Source of the DNA: Candidatus Zhuqueibacterota bacterium | GTDB lineage: Bacteria > Zhuqueibacterota > Zhuqueibacteria > Residuimicrobiales > Krinioviventaceae | NCBI GenBank assembly: GCA_016928775.1 | Contig: JAFGKD010000091.1 | Span: 23,770-87,769, forward strand | DNA: 64,000 nt | Direction of reading: 5' to 3' | Shown: piece by piece, positions 33,636 through 42,624 of the stretch | Layout of the letters: each line of letters begins with the position of its first letter | Position numbering within the stretch: position 1 is the first letter of the stretch | Notes under the pieces: generated by a model | What the model saw: only the letters and a program-made list of their open reading frames with translations | Told to the model about the DNA's origin: nothing | Database searches by the model: none | Made by a program: the position numbers and the translations under genes

Positions 33636-36206
33636 ATGATCGGCACAACAATCCAACAATATAACATCCTCGAAAAAATCGGCCAGGGCGGTATGGGCGT
33701 CGTTTACAAGGCGTTCGATATCAGGCTGCAGCGCACGGTTGCGCTTAAATTCCTGCCCGAAAATTTCGCTGCCAGCGAGACGGACAAGGCGCGCTTTCTG
33801 CGCGAAGCCCGCGCCGCTTCGGCGATCAATCACCCGAATGTCTGTACGATTTACGATCTCAAGGAACACGATGGCGCGCAGTTTATTGTTATGGAGTATA
33901 TTGAGGGAGAGACGCTCAAGGACATCATCAAAAGCGGCCGCTTGTTGCCGGTTGATAAAGTGGTCGATTATATAAAACAGGTCGCAGAAGCGCTCAGAGC
34001 GGCGCACGACAAGGGGATCATACACCGTGATATAAAATCCGAAAATATCATGCTCACGTCATCCGGAAAAATCAAGGTGATGGATTTTGGTCTGGCGAGG
34101 ATAAAAGGTGCGACTGAATTGACGAAATCGGCGAGTACGGTCGGCACGGTCGCCTATATGTCACCCGAACAATTGGACGGACAAAAAGTCGATATACGAG
34201 CAGATATTTTTTCATTCGGTGTTGTGTTTTACGAATTACTCACCACTCATCTACCCTTCAAAGGCGAAACGCCATCCGCGATGATTCATTCGATCTTGAA
34301 CAAAGAGCCGCAACCCGTCGATCAATATGTAAAAAATGTTCCTCTCCATCTTGTTAATGTTATGCATCGAACGCTGGCCAAAGATGTGAAGCAGCGTTAT
34401 GTCAATATGCAGCATGTTTTGGATGATTTGAATCGTGTTGAAAAAAGTCAACGACGCGCTTTCACAAAGTTCCGGAAAAGAAAATGGAAGAAACAAATCT
34501 CCAAAAGAACGTTCGCTTACACAATCACCATCCTCATTGTACTGGTACTAGCTGGTTTCTTGCTCCGCTTCATTAAAGCTACGGCTGAAAAGCCTTTTCA
34601 AATCATTCCGGTCACCAGTGGCGGCGGCAAGGCAGAGAGGGCGCAATTTTCTCCGAATGGAAGACAAATCGTTTATGATTATCTCAAAGACAAGGAAACA
34701 AATAGTGATATCTATATACAGCAACTGGGGACAAATCAGGTATTGCAATTAACATCACACACAACAGACGACAAGTGGCCAGCCTGGTCACCGGACGGTA
34801 AATTTATCGCCTTTTGCCGTTCCTCAGATGATTCTGAGATACAAGGCATATACCTGATTTCCTCCCTCGGCGGCATGGAGAAAAAGCTGAATTCTAAAAA
34901 CTGTCAGCACCTCTGCTGGTCGCCGGATGGTCGCACCTTGGCGTTTTCAGATTTTGGTACCAGCGCCATATTTTTATTGGATGTTGAGAGCCGACAAGAG
35001 CGACAACTCACATACCCGCATGTGGTCAATTCCGGCTTTTTAATTGATAGATCTGCTTCTTTTTCTCCGGATGGGAAACAGCTTGCCTTTGCCAGATCGG
35101 AAAGTTTCGCCACCTGCTCCATCTATATTATTCCCACGCGCGGCGGGCAACCGAAACGGATCACGTTCGACAACGATCAAATCTATGGATTGACGTGGTC
35201 GCCGCGGAATCGTATTATATATAGTTCAAATCGGGCGGTCGGATATAAACTCTGGTCGATAAAACCAAATGGCAAATTTTTAAAGCCCATTGCCGCCAGC
35301 GGGCGATCATCCTATTACCCGGCGCTATCAGCCGACGGTAAACGGCTGTTGTACACAGAATTTTATGGCGGCGAGCACGATATCGGCCGCATCAAAATCC
35401 CCGCTCAAACTGCCGTGACACCGCAAGAGATTATTGCCATTCCTGGATACGATTGTTGGCCGGACATCTCACCGGATGGCAAGCACCTGACGTTTGTGTC
35501 AATGCGAACGGGTCACAGTGAAGTGTGGAAAAGTGATATGAACGGAAAAAAAATGCAGCAAATATCCACCCTGGAGAATTATAACGGCCGTCCGCGCTGG
35601 TCACCGGATGGAAGACGGATCGTTTTTGATTCCCGCCCGTATGGTAATTCCGATATCTTTGTCATCCCCGCCGAGGGTGGCCTCGCCAAACAGCTGACCA
35701 GTGATTCCACAGACGACGTCTTGCCCAATTGGTCCCGTGATGGTGAATGGATCTATTATTGCAGGAGAAGCGAGAACGACTATCAAATTTACAAAGTACC
35801 ATCCGATAGCGGCTCGCCGCAACAGATCACGACCAATGGTGGACTCATGGCTTTAGCAGGAATGGAAGGAAAGTTCATTTACGTTCAAAAATATGATGAA
35901 CCAGAGATATGGCGTTATCATTTGGATGGATCGCAGGAGTCCCTGGTGTTTAGGCACGGAAACGATTATCGATTGTGGGGTTTGGATAAGGGTGGACTCT
36001 ATTATTTCACGCACTCTATAGAAGATAGTTTATGGCACTTGAATACGTTCAGGTTCAGCGACAAAACGATCAGTACAGTGGCAACCATAAAAGATATATA
36101 CAATATTTCTGGTCCCGTTCTCTCACCGGATGGCCACTCTCTCTATTTCCATTTTATCAAACAAAAGATGCAGAGTGATATTTTTTTAGTGGAGAATTTT
36201 GAATGA
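33636..36206 (+). CDS. Ser/Thr protein kinase fused to PD40 (TolB-like) beta-propeller
   Basis: This 856-residue receptor has a cytoplasmic kinase domain (~10-270: GQGGMGVVYKAFD, ALKFL, HRDIKSENIML, DFGLA, GTVAYMSPEQ), a basic stop-transfer region and one membrane helix (TITILIVLVLAGFLL). Its ~530-residue outer domain is built of WD40-like PD40 repeats (AWSPDGKFIAF, CWSPDGRTLAF, RWSPDGRRIVF and others). All catalytic motifs are intact. I set the start at 33636, since the 53 extra track residues have no kinase homology. This fusion is common in KSB1, Acidobacteria and similar phyla. The ligand of the propeller is unknown. Confidence 0.92.
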   Translation: MIGTTIQQYNILEKIGQGGMGVVYKAFDIRLQRTVALKFLPENFAASETDKARFLREARAASAINHPNVCTIYDLKEHDGAQFIVMEYIEGETLKDIIKSGRLLPVDKVVDYIKQVAEALRAAHDKGIIHRDIKSENIMLTSSGKIKVMDFGLARIKGATELTKSASTVGTVAYMSPEQLDGQKVDIRADIFSFGVVFYELLTTHLPFKGETPSAMIHSILNKEPQPVDQYVKNVPLHLVNVMHRTLAKDVKQRYVNMQHVLDDLNRVEKSQRRAFTKFRKRKWKKQISKRTFAYTITILIVLVLAGFLLRFIKATAEKPFQIIPVTSGGGKAERAQFSPNGRQIVYDYLKDKETNSDIYIQQLGTNQVLQLTSHTTDDKWPAWSPDGKFIAFCRSSDDSEIQGIYLISSLGGMEKKLNSKNCQHLCWSPDGRTLAFSDFGTSAIFLLDVESRQERQLTYPHVVNSGFLIDRSASFSPDGKQLAFARSESFATCSIYIIPTRGGQPKRITFDNDQIYGLTWSPRNRIIYSSNRAVGYKLWSIKPNGKFLKPIAASGRSSYYPALSADGKRLLYTEFYGGEHDIGRIKIPAQTAVTPQEIIAIPGYDCWPDISPDGKHLTFVSMRTGHSEVWKSDMNGKKMQQISTLENYNGRPRWSPDGRRIVFDSRPYGNSDIFVIPAEGGLAKQLTSDSTDDVLPNWSRDGEWIYYCRRSENDYQIYKVPSDSGSPQQITTNGGLMALAGMEGKFIYVQKYDEPEIWRYHLDGSQESLVFRHGNDYRLWGLDKGGLYYFTHSIEDSLWHLNTFRFSDKTISTVATIKDIYNISGPVLSPDGHSLYFHFIKQKMQSDIFLVENFE

Positions 36207-36234
36207 AAAATAGATGCCTGCTCCTCTGATTAAA

Positions 36235-36257
36235 AGCCGACTCCCCCGATGTCGGCT
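36235..36257. terminator. Bidirectional terminator between convergent genes
   Basis: AGCCGAC and GTCGGCT form a perfect 7-bp stem around a 9-base loop. On the minus strand it is followed by TTTTAAT, on the plus strand by ATTT. It overlaps the stop codon of the large glycosidase-like gene. Confidence 0.6.
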
Positions 36258-39200
36258 ATTTGAGCACTATCAGCTTTTTGCATGCAATAAAGTCACCGGA
36301 TTGAATTTTATAGACATATATCCCACTTGCCAATTCGCTGCCATCCAAAGCAAAAACAAAATAGCCGGCATTTGCCGGATTTTCAACAGCCGTTTTCACC
36401 CGTTCCCCGCGAATATTGAACAGCTCGATGCTGACTTTGCCGGGCGCCGGCAATCCATAACGAATGGATGTTTTTGCATTAAAGGGATTGGGATAGTTCT
36501 GTCCCAGTGAATAGTGCGTTGGGATATTTTTTTCATCAAGCTGAAGGGCAGTGACAACCTTCTCAACTGTCACAATCCACTCCTGCTCGATCGTCAAATC
36601 GCCGTCGCTCACCAACACTTTGACGTTATGTTTTCCAGCGGTTCCTATCGGGAAGTGCATTTTTATTGTAGATTCGTTCTCAGTTGTGTCGTTTGCGATC
36701 ATCGCGTCATCATACAGCCAGGTACAAAAAAGGATATTATCATCTTCATCCCAGGCCGTGATGATAAATTTGAGGGAATCACCTTCGGTGATTGTTGTAT
36801 CCTGTGTCGGAGAAAAGGTCACAATTTCCGGGCTAAAGTTTTCGGTGGCGGTTTTTCGATACAATTCGGCCATTTCTGCTGCTGACAAAGCTCGATCGTA
36901 GACGCGCACGTCGTCTATAATGCCATTAAAGTCATTATAATAAGCTTCAATGCCTCTGCCCAGAGCAGGTATCGCTGCGTGGTTCGGTTTACCAATACGT
37001 TGAGAAACAAAGTGCTGAGAACCAACAGGCTTGCCGTCCAAATACATGACGATTGTTTTCCCATCATACGTATAGGCAAAATGTGACCATCTGCTCAACG
37101 GTATTCTTTTTGTGCTGCTGACTACACCTTCCTGGTGATTTTCATCAAAAATATATCCCACGGCTGTTCCATCCTCATTGATTAACAAAAACCAGTAAAG
37201 TGTTCGCTCCATGACACCCGTTTCAAAAGCTAGTGCCTTTGGATAAATCCATGTGGAAATGGTCATTTGTTTTTCTATCAAAGTGTAAGGTTCTGATTCT
37301 GAAAAAGTGATATAATCATCCTCACCATCGAAAGAATAGGCTTTCTCCGGATGACCGAATCGATCGGCAGCCAGGACAACATCACCAACCAGTGTTCCAT
37401 CATTGCTGCTAACTGAATCTTTTGGATTTCCATCCAGTGGATAATACGCGACAAGACGATCTCCAATGTTGATGCCGTCAACGCGCAACCGATTTGTAGA
37501 AGACCAGGTGCTCATGGTGGATTCGTTAAAAGCCCGTACGCGCCAGAAATACGTTGTGCCAACTCGTAGGTTATCAGCAGAAAATTGATTCTCCGAAACA
37601 AGAACACTGTCGATAATATTGGAATGAAAGGTTACATCTGTGGTAATTTGTATTTGATAGGATAATGCCCCTACGACAGTTTCCCATCTGAACACAGGAC
37701 TTGTTGAAGGGACTGTCGCCCAATTCATCGGTTCCGTTAATGCCGGCGTTGTCAGATAAATTGGACCGTGTGCAATGACATAGCGAGTAACTTCTTTCTC
37801 ATCATAATATCTATTCATTCCGAAACTGATGTATGGACTAGCAATTGTCACAGGAACGTCGAATACATCGTTTTTGGTAAAAGCGTAACAGCGAAGGCCT
37901 GAATCAGCGTATGCTGTTAGCGGAATCAATCTGATCGAAGTATCTTCTCCCTGAGGATGACGTACTACGATGCTATCGGGATAGCGTGATTCGATAATAT
38001 AGTGATCACCTGTTGATAAGTACTCTCCATTATAGTTGGTGAATATCCCAGCCGTCAAATCCTCGGCATCATTGGTTATAATGAAACCCTCGGTGCTGAT
38101 CTCATGATTATCGATTGGGAATGTTTGCGTCGTTGACCAATTGGTGAGGACTTTATAACTTTCATATCGTCCTTTGGTCACATCTGAACTTAATCTAGTG
38201 TAATCTGTCATTCTCTCATCAGCAAAGCGCGACAGTGCAAATTGCTGAAACGCCTGGGCGGTTACGTGCCAGGGTGTATTCAATGTTGAACCGGTCAGGT
38301 AATAGCAGAGCAGCTGGCCCATGGATATGGCCCAGGTCAGGTTGAATTTTGATATCGTGGCGTGCACCGGGTCCGGTCCGACTATAAAGAATATTTTATC
38401 GCGTGCCATCATAGGCGCAATTGGGAAATACTCCCAGTTGCCATCCCCCAGGCCTCGTCCTTCCGTACCTATAAAACCGTCTCCGTACATTCGCATGGTA
38501 TTAAAATAACCGACGTGCGCCGATACCTGTCTATCATAACCATGCTCGCCCATGAGCAAACGGTCTTGATGACGGCGGAAATGTTCGAGCCAGCCCTGGG
38601 CAGTATGTGCTGGATCCGGCATGTGTTTGTTGTAATCAAGTCCGGCGCGAGCTATTTGATCTTGCCAAATCATATCAACTGGAATAGTAGTCGTTAGCTC
38701 TTCCATTAATTGATTTAACCTGTTTATAACTGCTGGTGCATAGGGGCAAACTGCATATCCACAATGTCCATCATAGCATTCCATCCACGGTTGTCCGAAA
38801 CGACTCAACAGAGCAAAATCCTCGACTTGCAGCGATTGCACTGTTTCGGATTCATCATCCCAAAAAGTGGGATTGACATAGGGCATAATGAGGTGGCCAA
38901 ATTCACGAGCTGATTCCAAAATAATGCGGAAATCGTCATTTGTACCCAGGGCGGGATCGATTGGCAAAATATCCGGATTGCTCTCATCCTGGCCGCCGCG
39001 TGGATAGCTGCATACCGTAAGCAAGCTGGGTCCAGGCAAACTTTGCCAGAGTTTTTTATATTTCTCATGATTTGTCATATTGAAACCAAAGCTGCTTATC
39101 ACCCACCACGGATCATATTTCATCGTCAGGGCCTGGCTTGCTGATTGATATTTCTCCCCTAATTTTTGTGCAAGTGATGGGCTCGCTGCCATGCCAGTAT

Positions 39201-40047
39201 CTTCCCGGTAATGTTCTACTGTTTCCAAATATCCATTGCCGATGTGCATTCGCAAATTCGGACTTTTCCAAAGTGAGTCCCGGTTAATGCTTACGATATT
39301 TGCATGACTGAATGCATAGAGATTTGATTCGGGTCGATAATGAAAGAATTTTGCGGTAAAAGGTGTGACATCCTCATTGACGACTGTATAACACGAAAAT
39401 TGCCCTTTAGTCGTTTTGTAATAGCCATAATCCGAAAATACAACAACTCCAGGATAGTTGAATCCGAATGATCGATGCTGGTGAAAGAAATTTTCGTTCA
39501 ATCTCACGCCGGGCAACCATGGCATGATCGCCTCTTGCATATCGTCCGGTTGAAAAATGAGGTCACAAGGGAAATGAATAAAAGTTATCGTGTCATTGCG
39601 ACAATGAATGAGCTCAACATAGAGATCAAAATAATGTTGGTCTGAAGCAGTTATTTGTAAATCAAGATCGATACCTTGCGATTCGGCAGGATTGTGAATG
39701 TAGGAGAGGGTGAGTTTATTATTGTTTTCATCCCACAGATAATTAAATCCATTATTTGTTCCGGCGCCATACTCATGGCTCACAACAATGATATCCGGAT
39801 TAGTCACTTCGGCTAGCCACATGGTCTGGCCGTCATTTCCAGAAGACAAAACCTGGCCCGACGTTTTGTCGACAATGCCGCTCAACGAACCATTGGATTT
39901 TCGGAGTGTGAGCTCAAAATAATCATTTCCAAGAATCATGTTGTCCGCCGACGAGTCGTCAAAGTATACCGATTGTGTAAATCCAGTCGAAAAATAAAAA
40001 CACAATATGGCTACTAAAAGCATGGCAGGACAATCCGCTTTTTTCAT
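36256..40047 (-). CDS. Large secreted DUF6259-like glycoside hydrolase with LamG and sorting domain
   Basis: This 1263-residue protein has a signal peptide (LLVAILCFYFSTGFTQ). An N-terminal beta-sandwich and a TIM-barrel-like core (~30-700) recall DUF6259, a glycosidase-like family. IMPYVNPTFWDD, MECYDGHCGYAVCPYAP and MIWQDQIARAG carry plausible catalytic acids. An FN3-like domain follows (~790-865), then a concanavalin/LamG domain (~870-1080: LVAYYPLDGNPKDSV, GIIDDVRVYDRALSAAEM), a PKD-like domain (~1100-1180) and the sorting module (NYPNPFNAKTSIRY ... CKKLIVLK). It probably binds and cleaves a polysaccharide at the cell surface; the substrate is unknown. AAGGAAG precedes the ATG. Confidence 0.8.
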   Translation of the reverse strand: MKKADCPAMLLVAILCFYFSTGFTQSVYFDDSSADNMILGNDYFELTLRKSNGSLSGIVDKTSGQVLSSGNDGQTMWLAEVTNPDIIVVSHEYGAGTNNGFNYLWDENNNKLTLSYIHNPAESQGIDLDLQITASDQHYFDLYVELIHCRNDTITFIHFPCDLIFQPDDMQEAIMPWLPGVRLNENFFHQHRSFGFNYPGVVVFSDYGYYKTTKGQFSCYTVVNEDVTPFTAKFFHYRPESNLYAFSHANIVSINRDSLWKSPNLRMHIGNGYLETVEHYREDTGMAASPSLAQKLGEKYQSASQALTMKYDPWWVISSFGFNMTNHEKYKKLWQSLPGPSLLTVCSYPRGGQDESNPDILPIDPALGTNDDFRIILESAREFGHLIMPYVNPTFWDDESETVQSLQVEDFALLSRFGQPWMECYDGHCGYAVCPYAPAVINRLNQLMEELTTTIPVDMIWQDQIARAGLDYNKHMPDPAHTAQGWLEHFRRHQDRLLMGEHGYDRQVSAHVGYFNTMRMYGDGFIGTEGRGLGDGNWEYFPIAPMMARDKIFFIVGPDPVHATISKFNLTWAISMGQLLCYYLTGSTLNTPWHVTAQAFQQFALSRFADERMTDYTRLSSDVTKGRYESYKVLTNWSTTQTFPIDNHEISTEGFIITNDAEDLTAGIFTNYNGEYLSTGDHYIIESRYPDSIVVRHPQGEDTSIRLIPLTAYADSGLRCYAFTKNDVFDVPVTIASPYISFGMNRYYDEKEVTRYVIAHGPIYLTTPALTEPMNWATVPSTSPVFRWETVVGALSYQIQITTDVTFHSNIIDSVLVSENQFSADNLRVGTTYFWRVRAFNESTMSTWSSTNRLRVDGINIGDRLVAYYPLDGNPKDSVSSNDGTLVGDVVLAADRFGHPEKAYSFDGEDDYITFSESEPYTLIEKQMTISTWIYPKALAFETGVMERTLYWFLLINEDGTAVGYIFDENHQEGVVSSTKRIPLSRWSHFAYTYDGKTIVMYLDGKPVGSQHFVSQRIGKPNHAAIPALGRGIEAYYNDFNGIIDDVRVYDRALSAAEMAELYRKTATENFSPEIVTFSPTQDTTITEGDSLKFIITAWDEDDNILFCTWLYDDAMIANDTTENESTIKMHFPIGTAGKHNVKVLVSDGDLTIEQEWIVTVEKVVTALQLDEKNIPTHYSLGQNYPNPFNAKTSIRYGLPAPGKVSIELFNIRGERVKTAVENPANAGYFVFALDGSELASGIYVYKIQSGDFIACKKLIVLK

Positions 40048-40082
40048 AGTCGCTTCCTTTTCAATATTGTCATAAAATTAGC

Positions 40083-40109
40083 AGCCCGATACCTGAGGTG
40101 TATCGGGCT
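40083..40109 (-). terminator. Terminator-like hairpin after the beta-helix gene
   Basis: AGCCCGATAC and GTATCGGGCT form a perfect 10-bp stem with a 7-base loop, 33 bases past the stop of the minus-strand beta-helix gene. The downstream minus strand continues GCTAATTTTA, a weak U-tract. Confidence 0.55.
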
Positions 40110-40142
40110 CGTTAAATCATTTGTTTTCTTTCCGTTAGAGAA

Positions 40143-42446
40143 CTATTCCACAAAAACGAGTTTTTTCGTTTGCTCAAATGAAGCCGTTTGCAATCGATAC
40201 AGATATACACCGGAGCTCAGACCGCTCGCGGTCCATTGGTATTTATGGTAACCCTGCGGGAACTCTCCCGATAGCAACGTGACTATTTCCTGACCCATCA
40301 GATTTAGAATCGTCAATGTGACATGTTCTGAGCATGGCAAGGCAAATTCAATGGTCGTCGTCGGATTAAAGGGATTAGGATAGTTTTGCGACAAGCTGAA
40401 CTCGGTGGGCACATTCTCCTGAATTTCAACCAACTCTGAACTGGATTTCTCCAATCCAGATTGCACTTCAATGTTAGCGGCAAACTCGGACGTATTGCCG
40501 GCCGCGTCAGTTGCGGTGGCGCATATAAGGGTGCTGGCCGGTTGCAGCGGCAAATGAGCCGTAAAATTTCCGGAAACATCCGGTGTTGTCGAACCAATGT
40601 AGGTACAACCCTCGCCGTATCCGGACGGATCTCCCCCAGGTGTAGGTACAGGATTGGCAAAGAATTCAACGGTGATGGTTTCCGGATTTGGCGTGTCGAT
40701 GGTTCCCGTCACGTCAAGCTGCACGTCCGCGAGCGTAGCTGAACCGAGTACCGGATAGTTCTGCAGATTATTGGGACCGGTGTCAGCATCGTCGGGATCG
40801 TTTTCCGTCACACCATCGCCTCCCAGATCGATGCCTAATCCTGCGTTGGCAAATATCGAATTGTGCTGCAACCGATTACAGAGACCGGCATCACCACCGA
40901 TTAAAATGCCGTTCCATGCATTGCCCGCAATCACATTTCCGCCAAATGGTCCGCTACCACCGACCGTATTATGGCCTGACTGTTGCGAGATATTCACGCC
41001 ATTTTGTGTATTCCCTAAAACCGGCTCACCCAACTTGTTCGTGCCAATTAAATTTCCTTGAACGAGATTCCCCGTCGTGCCGCTATGATAGATTGAAACA
41101 CCATCGCCTTGATTGCCCGAGATGACATTTGCGCATTTTGCCGATGATCCACCAATGACATTATTTGATGCATTCTGGTGCAATGAAAGACCGCCGCTGC
41201 CATTGCCGAGCGCTGCCATTCCGTTCACATCGGTGCCAATATAATTGCCGGCAATGAGGTTATTTGAACCAAGCAGCCAAATGCCAAGATAACCGTTTGC
41301 AGAAATAATATTTCCAGTGCCTTTTGCTTTGCCTCCAATGGTATTGAGCTCAGCACCTTCTTCAATGACAACACCATCTCCCGCATTGCCGAGCGCGACA
41401 GCACCGGTGACATCCGTGCCAATTAAATTGCCTGCAACTGTGTTATTCGAGCTATTCAACCACACGCCGCGAAATCCGTTTCCCGAGATGACATTGCGTC
41501 TCCATTTAGCGTTGCCGCCAATGGTTGTGTGAGTTGCAGAGCCATGCACAAAAATTCCGCATCCACCATTCGGAATCGCCACCGTGCCCGTGATATCCGT
41601 GCCAATAAAATTTCCTTGTACTACAGTGTGCGCTCCGCCAATTTCCATTCCCTCGAAGTTGTTCCCGGATATGAGGTTGCCGGCATTCGGTGAACTTCCG
41701 CCGATGACGTTGTTGACACAATCCTCTACAATACCAATGCCGGATGCTCCGTTGCCGAGACCAGCATTACCAGCTGCGTTTGTACCGATACAGTTGCCCA
41801 CAACGGCGTTATTCGAACTGAGCAGCCAAATGCCGTATTCATTATTTCCAGAAATCAGATTCCCTTTCTTTGCGGGAACACCGCCAATTCGATTATCTTC
41901 CGAACCTCCGCTGACGATTATACCATGACCATTCCCCAAAACGACTGCACCAGTGACGTCTGTACCGATAAAATTGCTCTCAACTCTGTTACGATTATCA
42001 GTTTTTAACTCAATTCCTGCGTTGGAAAAACGGTTGATCACCAGGCCTCGCACATGACTGGTACCAGCGCTAACGACAATTCCCGAAGCGCCACCTGCAA
42101 GACTGCCATCAAGCTCAATCATCAGTGTCGGCGGCCAGCTGCGACAGTCAGCGCCGGGTTGGGTGGCACCATCGATGATAACCGGGTCGCCAATCCACGG
42201 CAATCCAGAGACAGGCTGGATCGTATGTGGACCCACACCTGGAATATTAAAAATGATGGCATCCTTGCCCGGCGTTGCATTGGCATCAATAATGGCCTGA
42301 CGTAACGAACCCGGGCCACTATCACTTGTGTTGGTCACTTGGAATGCTTTTGCCGAAAGCTGCGATGCAAATATGAAAAAAACAAGCAACAAAACGACAA
42401 AAACAACTCGGCTCGAGTATGTTGAATATTTGATTGATTTTTTCAT
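40143..42446 (-). CDS. Secreted right-handed beta-helix protein with sorting domain
   Basis: This 767-residue protein has a signal peptide (VVFVVLLLVFFIFASQLSAKA). It opens with the SDSGPGSLRQAIIDAN signature seen in parallel beta-helix surface proteins. At least six helical turns contain N-x-I-G-T (NFIGTDVTG, NCIGTNAAG, NFIGTDITG, NLIGTDVTG, NYIGTDVNG, NLIGTNKLG) alternating with NVISGN turns. A spacer follows, then the sorting module (NYPNPFNPTTTIEF ... TKKLVFVE). NosD-like helices bind or cleave carbohydrates. No lyase residues are identified, so adhesion is as likely as catalysis. GAGG lies 7 bases before the ATG. Confidence 0.9.
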   Translation of the reverse strand: MKKSIKYSTYSSRVVFVVLLLVFFIFASQLSAKAFQVTNTSDSGPGSLRQAIIDANATPGKDAIIFNIPGVGPHTIQPVSGLPWIGDPVIIDGATQPGADCRSWPPTLMIELDGSLAGGASGIVVSAGTSHVRGLVINRFSNAGIELKTDNRNRVESNFIGTDVTGAVVLGNGHGIIVSGGSEDNRIGGVPAKKGNLISGNNEYGIWLLSSNNAVVGNCIGTNAAGNAGLGNGASGIGIVEDCVNNVIGGSSPNAGNLISGNNFEGMEIGGAHTVVQGNFIGTDITGTVAIPNGGCGIFVHGSATHTTIGGNAKWRRNVISGNGFRGVWLNSSNNTVAGNLIGTDVTGAVALGNAGDGVVIEEGAELNTIGGKAKGTGNIISANGYLGIWLLGSNNLIAGNYIGTDVNGMAALGNGSGGLSLHQNASNNVIGGSSAKCANVISGNQGDGVSIYHSGTTGNLVQGNLIGTNKLGEPVLGNTQNGVNISQQSGHNTVGGSGPFGGNVIAGNAWNGILIGGDAGLCNRLQHNSIFANAGLGIDLGGDGVTENDPDDADTGPNNLQNYPVLGSATLADVQLDVTGTIDTPNPETITVEFFANPVPTPGGDPSGYGEGCTYIGSTTPDVSGNFTAHLPLQPASTLICATATDAAGNTSEFAANIEVQSGLEKSSSELVEIQENVPTEFSLSQNYPNPFNPTTTIEFALPCSEHVTLTILNLMGQEIVTLLSGEFPQGYHKYQWTASGLSSGVYLYRLQTASFEQTKKLVFVE

Positions 42447-42624
42447 TTTTTTCCTCTTAAAAATAAATTAAAGCCATACTTTCCCCAAAATAGGAAAAGA
42501 TAATTTTAGCAAAGTGCATGAACTCCTTTTGGTAAGGTTAAATGACCTAGTAAAGTTTTCATCTGGCAATTTTACCTCCTTATTTTTTATATGATTATTG
42601 AATTATGACACAGTCATTCGGCCC

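Noticed and set aside
40143-42446. Tandem repeats in the beta-helix gene read as a DNA repeat array
   Set aside because: They follow the helix-turn period of the protein and are not conserved at the nucleotide level.
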